Shown here: in pieces, positions 58,742-64,000 of the stretch
Layout: each line of letters starts with the position of its first letter
Position numbering within the stretch: the first letter of the stretch is position 1
From: Arcobacter sp.
Lineage (GTDB): Bacteria; Campylobacterota; Campylobacteria; Campylobacterales; Arcobacteraceae
Reading direction: 5' to 3'
Assembly: GCA_002869535.1 (NCBI GenBank)
Contig: PKUK01000009.1
Location: 186,001-250,000 of the forward strand
Length of the DNA stretch: 64,000 nucleotides
Notes under the pieces: model-generated
What the model was told of the DNA's origin: nothing
Databases searched by the model: none
What the model saw: only the letters and a program-made list of their open reading frames with translations
Translations under genes and position numbers: made by a program

Positions 58742-59636
58742 TTTAAATATTTGTAAAATTTATATGCTTCATAGAGTCTTTCCCTTTGAAAATAATAAAC
58801 TTTTTCCAAATGAAAATATGAAAATTACACCTGAATTTCTAGAAAAATTCATAATTGATGCTAAAGAAAAGGGTTATGAATTTATATCTATGGATGAATT
58901 AAGTCAAATCTTAAAATATAAAACTACTGTTTCAAAAAAAATAGTAATGACACTTGATGATGGATACAAAGATAATTATACCCATGCATATCCTATTTTT
59001 AAAAAATATAATGTACCATTTTTAATATATATTACAACAAAGTTTCCTGATAAAAAAGCTATTTTATGGTGGTATAATTTAGAGGAATTAGTTATTTGTA
59101 ATAATGAAATTTCACTTAATAATTCCTCTTATTTTAAGTGTTTTTCAGAAGAAGAAAAAATAAATACTTTTATGAAAATAAGAGAGATAATAATGAACTT
59201 GGACCAAAAAAATCTATATGATGAGTTAAATAATCTTTTTAACTTATATTCTATAGACTGGTATAAATATTCAAAATTATTAACATTGGATTGGAATGAA
59301 ATACTAGAATTATCGAATGACTCACTTTGTACTATAGGTGGACATACAGTAAATCATTTTGTGTTAAGTAAATTAAATAAAGATGAAATAATAAATGAAA
59401 TTAATCTAGCAAATAAGACTATTACTAACTTTATTAAAAAAGATGTAAAGCATTTTGCATATCCTTTTGGTGATAAAAATTCATGTGGAAAAAAAGAATT
59501 TGACGTTGTTAAAGAATTAAAACTTTTGACTGCTACAACTACGATATCTGGACATGCAAGACATGGAGAAAATATTTATGAATTAAGACGACTTATGTTG
59601 TGTGAAGGTAATTATATTGAAAATACTAATAGTTAA
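58734..59636 (+). CDS. NodB-like polysaccharide deacetylase
   Basis: A 300-residue carbohydrate esterase family 4 enzyme. The metal and catalytic motifs are TLDDGYKDN (73-81, with Asp75 and Asp76), GGHTVNH (202-208, with His204 and His208), and FAYPFGDKNS. It lacks a signal peptide, so it probably acts in the cytoplasm on a lipid-linked or nucleotide-linked sugar. It overlaps the methyltransferase gene by 8 bases. Confidence 0.88.
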   Translation: MHNLNICKIYMLHRVFPFENNKLFPNENMKITPEFLEKFIIDAKEKGYEFISMDELSQILKYKTTVSKKIVMTLDDGYKDNYTHAYPIFKKYNVPFLIYITTKFPDKKAILWWYNLEELVICNNEISLNNSSYFKCFSEEEKINTFMKIREIIMNLDQKNLYDELNNLFNLYSIDWYKYSKLLTLDWNEILELSNDSLCTIGGHTVNHFVLSKLNKDEIINEINLANKTITNFIKKDVKHFAYPFGDKNSCGKKEFDVVKELKLLTATTTISGHARHGENIYELRRLMLCEGNYIENTNS

Positions 59637-61227
59637 CTCTTTTGATTCTAAAGGTGGTGCAGCAAGAGCAGCATATAGACTTTACAGTGGCTTATTAAAA
59701 TTTAATATAGAGGCTGAACTCCTTGTACAAAAAAGTACTTCTAATGATAATTCTGTATTAACATTTGATAACTCAGAGATGTTAACCTTTGATACTATAC
59801 TTTTAACTAATTATATAAATATAAAAACTTACTTTTCAAATTCAATAATTTCAAATTCTAATTTAATTAACTATATAAATGAAAGTGATGCAGATATTGT
59901 ACACCTACATTGGATAACCAATTCTTTTCTTTCAATTGAAGATATTGGAAAAATAACTAAACCAATTGTCTTTACTATGCATGATAATTGGCTTTTTACA
60001 GGTGGTTGTCACATTATGGGAGAATGTATTAACTACAAAAATGAATGTGGTAATTGCCACATATTAAATAGTAATGAAATCAATGATATTAGTAATATTA
60101 ATTGGAATAGAAAGAAAAAAGTATTTAATAACCTAAATAAAAATACATATGTTATTGGTTTAAGTAAATGGGTAACAAATAAAGCAAAAAAAAGTTCCTT
60201 AATAAATAAATTTAATATAATTAACTTACCAAATCCTATCAATTCAGAATATTATGTAAATATAAATAAAGATTCACTAAGAAAAAAATATAAAATTTAT
60301 AAAAATAAGAAAATTGTTATTTTTGGTGCAATGTCTTCAACATCTGATTTGAATAAAGGCTATCATTTATTACTAGATTCATTATCAAAACTAAAATCTA
60401 AAAATATTGAACTTTTAATTTTTGGAAATGATGACAATATTGAAAATTTTAATAATTTTCATATCAACTCTTTTGGTAAAATTGAAGATGATCAAGTCTT
60501 AATTGAATTATATAATCTATCTGATGTCATGATAGTACCAAGTCTTCAAGAAAACTTACCAAATGTTATTATTGAAGCCTTTTCTTCTTCTCTACCTGTA
60601 GTAGCCTTTAATATAGGTGGTATTCCTGATATAATTGACCATAAGATAAATGGATATCTTGCAAATGCATTTAATACTCAGGACCTTGCAGATGGAATTG
60701 AATGGATACTACATCACCCAAATTATGATGAACTTTGCAAAAATGCAAGAAAAAAGGTTCTAAGTAATTTCAGTGAAGAGATAGTTATTCCTAAGTATAT
60801 TAAACTTTATAAAAAAATATTAAAAGAGCTTAAATATTATAAAAATAATTTTAAAGAATCGACAGACATAAAACTATCTAATCTCTATATAGAGACATTT
60901 AACAAATACGTACAAAAAGAAAATTCAGAAAAAGAAATATACTTTTCTAAAAACTTTAATAAATTCTTTGAACAAATAAGTTTAATAGATGAAAATATTA
61001 TACTTTATGGATATGGAACTATTGGGAAAACCATTCAAAAACTAATTCCAGAAAAAATTATTGGATATATAGATATGAATGATAATAATAACCATCCTTC
61101 AACTTTAAGAAATATGAAATATGATAAAATCCTCATTAGTGTATTAGGAAGAGAAAAAGAAATTAAAAGATATCTTGTAAAAGAGCTCTCTGTTCCAAAA
61201 AATAAAATTATTACAATTGAATTATAA
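59617..61227 (+). CDS. Glycosyltransferase family 4 with C-terminal Rossmann-like tail
   Basis: A 536-residue protein. The N-terminal transferase (about 1-385) has VNSFDSKGGAARAAYRL, HLHWITNSF, MHDNWLFTGGCH and the donor site VPSLQENLPNVIIEAFSSS. The remaining 150 residues end in a small domain beginning IILYGYGTIGKTIQK (a glycine-rich P-loop-like pattern) and ending with ILISVLGREKEIKRY. The same tail style occurs in the 61.3 kb and 49-51 kb genes. The TTG at 59617 follows GAAGG; a GTG at 59602 is the alternative start. Confidence 0.82.
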   Translation: MKILIVNSFDSKGGAARAAYRLYSGLLKFNIEAELLVQKSTSNDNSVLTFDNSEMLTFDTILLTNYINIKTYFSNSIISNSNLINYINESDADIVHLHWITNSFLSIEDIGKITKPIVFTMHDNWLFTGGCHIMGECINYKNECGNCHILNSNEINDISNINWNRKKKVFNNLNKNTYVIGLSKWVTNKAKKSSLINKFNIINLPNPINSEYYVNINKDSLRKKYKIYKNKKIVIFGAMSSTSDLNKGYHLLLDSLSKLKSKNIELLIFGNDDNIENFNNFHINSFGKIEDDQVLIELYNLSDVMIVPSLQENLPNVIIEAFSSSLPVVAFNIGGIPDIIDHKINGYLANAFNTQDLADGIEWILHHPNYDELCKNARKKVLSNFSEEIVIPKYIKLYKKILKELKYYKNNFKESTDIKLSNLYIETFNKYVQKENSEKEIYFSKNFNKFFEQISLIDENIILYGYGTIGKTIQKLIPEKIIGYIDMNDNNNHPSTLRNMKYDKILISVLGREKEIKRYLVKELSVPKNKIITIEL

Positions 61228-61315
61228 CAAAATTTAAATCATTAAAAGACACAAAACAATTTAAATAATATTTACTAAAATCAAAATATCATTAAAACAT
61301 CAAAGGAACTAAAGT

Positions 61316-62368
61316 ATGAAACCGCCTCTAGTATCTATAATTACTGTAACATACAATGCCGAACAATTTCTTGAAAGAACTATAAAAAATATTATTGAAC
61401 AAAATTATAAAAATATTGAATATATAATTATTGATGGTAATAGTACAGATGGAACTATCGATATAATCAAAAAATATGAAAAATATATAAGCTATTGGAT
61501 TAGTGAACCAGATAATGGCTTGTATGATGCTATGAATAAAGGGATAGATATTGCAACTGGCTCATGGATTAACTTCATGAATGCAGGTGACATGTTTTCC
61601 GAAACAAATACGATTTCAAATGTTTCGAAAAATTTTAATGAAGACTATCAAATAATATGTGGAGATATTTTAAGGGGAGAAAACTACTCCGTATATCAAA
61701 AAACATTAGGTTTAGATTATGCCTATGATTCAGTATTCGTAAATCATCAAGCCTCTTTTACAGAAATGTCACTTATGAAAAAATTTATGTTTGATAGCAG
61801 TATGAAAATTTCTTCCGATTATGGTTTTTTCTTTCGTTGTTTTATTGAAGGATGTAAATTCAAGTTTATTAATATGCCCATTGCAAAATGTCTTGAAGGT
61901 GGTATATCACAACAAAATAATGTATTAGCATGGGCAGAAGCAATGCATTTACAAGCTAAATATTTAAAGGATCCTATGGATATATTTTCAAATAAATTTT
62001 ATAAAAATCTTATTTCTACACCAAATAATAATCAATTATTAATAAAATTCTTAAATAATCTTAATGTTCAACTATCAAATACTTTACAGAACAAACGATT
62101 TGTTTTATATGGATTTGGCAATATTGGTCAAATTATTTATCATAAATATAAAAAAAATATAGTTTGTATTGTAGATAAAAATTATAAGGTTTTAAAGGAA
62201 TAACACAATATTGATATTGTTAACCCAGATACACTAAAAGATATAGAAATTGGCTATGTTCTTATCTCTACTTTAGGAAAAGAAGCAGAAATAGAAAATT
62301 ACTTAATAAGTAAATGTCACATGAATAAAAAAAATATATTAAAACTATCAATTTCAAAGATTAAATAA
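61316..62368 (+). pseudogene. Glycosyltransferase family 2 with Rossmann-like tail, interrupted by one TAA
   Basis: The frame is open from the ATG at 61316 to the TAA at 62366-62368, 350 codons, apart from one TAA at 62201-62203 (codon 296). The GT-A transferase (1-240) has SIITVTYNAEQFLERTI, IDGNSTDGTIDII, and the DxD-like MNAGDMFSE, with SDYGFFFRC. The tail begins FVLYGFGNIGQIIYH, the stop falls after NYKVLKE, and the frame then continues HNIDIVNPDTL through GYVLISTLGKEAEI, matching the intact tail of the previous gene. The truncated 295-residue form keeps the complete transferase but loses half the tail, so it might still be active. Confidence 0.85.
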
Positions 62369-63141
62369 TGAAAAATATACAAATTATTGCAACCCTTACA
62401 ACACATAGCACAAGAATAAAAACAGTCCATTTAGCTATAGAGACAATTTTAGGCCAAACAGTTAAAGCTGATAAAGTTATATTGTGGTTAACTAAAGGTG
62501 AATACTTAGAAAGTGAAATTCCTAATGAATTAAAACTTCTTCAAAAAAAAGGTTTAGAAATAGAATATTGTGATGATATAAAAGTATTTCAAAAACTCAT
62601 TCCAACGTTAAAAAAATTCCCTAATGATTTAATAATTACTTTTGATGACGATATTTTTTATAAAAATACTATTATTGAAGAACTTTTAGATGCCTATGAA
62701 AAAGAACCAAATATTATACACTGTATGAGGGGACATAAAATTAAGTATACTGAAAATGGAGAATTAGAATCATATAATAAATGGGACTATTGTACAAACG
62801 ATTTTCAAGCAGGCTTTGATATTTTTCCAACAGGAGTTGGAGGTGTTTTATATTTCCCTGGTTGTTTTTATGAAGATGTTTTAAAATCAGATTTTTTTTT
62901 AAGTTTAACTCCTAATAATGACGACGTATGGTTAAAAGCTATGAGTTTAAAAAAAGATGTAAAATGTAAAATTGTTAAACAAGAAAATAATAAATATATG
63001 AATCTTGACTTTATTGATGGTACGCAAGAGATAGGCCTTTGTACAATAAATATTGATGAAGAAACAGGAAATAATTTACAAATAAAAAATGTGTTTACTA
63101 AATATAATATATATAATAAAAAATTAATTAATAAGCGTTAA
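62368..63141 (+). CDS. GT-A-fold glycosyltransferase-like protein
   Basis: A 257-residue protein with a GT-A layout: IIATLTTHSTRIKTVHLAIETILGQ, VILWLTKGEYL, and the metal-binding ITFDDDIFYK (Asp triplet). A second acidic patch, NNDDVWLKAM, matches the later conserved site of such proteins. Family assignment is uncertain. It starts at a TAATG overlap with the frame of the preceding gene, as is expected if that gene was once full length. Confidence 0.75.
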   Translation: MKNIQIIATLTTHSTRIKTVHLAIETILGQTVKADKVILWLTKGEYLESEIPNELKLLQKKGLEIEYCDDIKVFQKLIPTLKKFPNDLIITFDDDIFYKNTIIEELLDAYEKEPNIIHCMRGHKIKYTENGELESYNKWDYCTNDFQAGFDIFPTGVGGVLYFPGCFYEDVLKSDFFLSLTPNNDDVWLKAMSLKKDVKCKIVKQENNKYMNLDFIDGTQEIGLCTINIDEETGNNLQIKNVFTKYNIYNKKLINKR

Positions 63142-63154
63142 ATAAGGATAGATA

Positions 63155-63823
63155 ATGAAAAGATACTGCCCAATTTGTGAAACTAGCGCAGAAGAATTTA
63201 AACCTTATGGAGTAGCTATGAGAAAAGATGCTATGTGTCCTACTTGTAGATCAGTTGAAAGAGATAGATTAGTTTGGCTATATCTAACAAAACAGACAGC
63301 CATTTTAAATAATACACATATAAAAATGCTCCATATTGCACCAGAACAAATATTTCAAAAAATATTTAAAAACTTACTAAAAGATAGTTATATCTCAGCA
63401 GACTTACATGATGAAAATGCCATGGTAAAAATGGATATAACAAATATAAAATTTGAAGATAATAGTTTTGATGCAGTATATTGTAGTCATGTTCTAGAAC
63501 ATATTGTTGATGATAAAAAAGCTATGAGAGAGTTAAATAGAGTATTAAAAAAAGATGGCTGGGCTATTTTAAATGTTCCTATAGTTAATATAGACAAACC
63601 AACATTTGAAGATTTTTCTATTGTTGATCCTATTGAGAGAACAAAAGTTTTTGGACAAGCAGATCATGTTAGAAACTATGGTATAGATTATAAAGACCGA
63701 TTAGAAGAATCTAATTTTAAAGTTAATGCAATATATCCGGATGATTTTCTATCTCCTCAAGAAAGAGAAAAAATGGGTATTGGGGATTGTGGTGAAATAT
63801 ATTTTTGTACTAAAGATAAGTAA
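63155..63823 (+). CDS. SAM-dependent methyltransferase with N-terminal zinc ribbon
   Basis: A 222-residue protein. The N-terminus has CPIC (5-8) and CPTC (28-31), a zinc ribbon. The methyltransferase part has MLHIAPEQIFQ (motif I, degenerate), MDITNIKFEDNSFDAVYCSHVLEHI and RVLKKDGWAIL. The substrate is unknown. It overlaps the next start by one base (TAATG). Confidence 0.83.
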   Translation: MKRYCPICETSAEEFKPYGVAMRKDAMCPTCRSVERDRLVWLYLTKQTAILNNTHIKMLHIAPEQIFQKIFKNLLKDSYISADLHDENAMVKMDITNIKFEDNSFDAVYCSHVLEHIVDDKKAMRELNRVLKKDGWAILNVPIVNIDKPTFEDFSIVDPIERTKVFGQADHVRNYGIDYKDRLEESNFKVNAIYPDDFLSPQEREKMGIGDCGEIYFCTKDK

Positions 63824-64000
63824 TGAAAGTTCTTCATTTAAATACATTTGATTATAGTGGTGGTGCAGCTCAAGGTATGTTTATATTACATAAAAAGCTT
63901 ATAAATCTAGGTATTGATTCAATTTTATTAGTCCAAGATAAAGTTTTAAGAGATAATACAATTATTAAGATTTATGATGATAATGAGGTAATGATTAGAA
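63823..64000 (+). CDS. Glycosyltransferase family 4, N-terminal part (cut by window end)
   Basis: The frame from the ATG at 63823 is open to base 64000. The visible 59 residues, beginning VLHLNTFDYSGGAAQGMF, resemble the N-terminus of the 59.6 kb transferase (SKGGAARAAYRL phrase). Start is coupled to the previous stop by TAATG. Nothing can be said of the C-terminal donor site. Confidence 0.7.
   Translation, partial: MKVLHLNTFDYSGGAAQGMFILHKKLINLGIDSILLVQDKVLRDNTIIKIYDDNEVMIR

Noticed and set aside
1-64000. tRNA, rRNA, CRISPR, prophage or insertion sequence
   Set aside because: No cloverleaf, repeat-spacer array, integrase, transposase or structural phage gene was recognised on either strand.

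Overview
The window is very AT-rich DNA of the kind seen in Campylobacterota, and gene content and order suggest Arcobacteraceae (Arcobacter sensu lato). Supporting signs are an hrcA-grpE-dnaK operon behind a CIRCE operator, a SUV3-like helicase, tandem flagellin genes, a motility accessory factor (Maf) gene and a legionaminic-acid cluster. The taxonomic call is inference from content; no rRNA or tRNA gene was recognised. No insertion sequence, prophage or CRISPR array was seen.

Region 1 (1-23.8 kb) is mainly housekeeping and mostly minus strand. It holds dsbD (cut by the window edge) with a periplasmic thioredoxin, a rhodanese, psd, mltA, the heat-shock operon, a KAP-family NTPase bordered by a MITE-like structured repeat, a C4 zinc-finger protein with an MFS transporter, and an OmpR-type regulator. 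A tightly overlapping run follows (glmU, coaBC, uppS, prepilin peptidase, LptF/G-type permease, truA), then a large ankyrin protein, a SUV3-like helicase and trmA.

Region 2 (23.8-48.1 kb) is a flagellin and flagellar-glycosylation island on the plus strand. It has two flagellin genes, GDP-mannose/GDP-fucose genes (manC, gmd, fcl), a very long Maf-type glycosyltransferase, and the recognisable legionaminic-acid genes legB, legC, legH, legI, legG, legF and ptmE. Genes for WbqC, a PIG-L deacetylase, a radical SAM enzyme and a methyltransferase are inserted among them and may make a modified sugar.

Region 3 (48.1-64 kb) is a surface-glycan locus. Two minus-strand genes (a CysC-like kinase and an interrupted GT-B protein) sit between plus-strand glycosyltransferases, methyltransferases, a cupin, a perosamine-synthase-like aminotransferase and a polysaccharide deacetylase. 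Genes overlap by a few bases and probably form one long transcript.

The most striking observation is that four genes, all in regions 2 and 3 (second flagellin, Maf, GT-B protein, GT2 glycosyltransferase), are each split by one in-frame TAA with the same frame open on both sides. Other points of note are the four tandem repeats in Maf, a Rossmann-like tail shared by three glycosyltransferases, and two structured intergenic elements (8791-9213 and 10808-10931).
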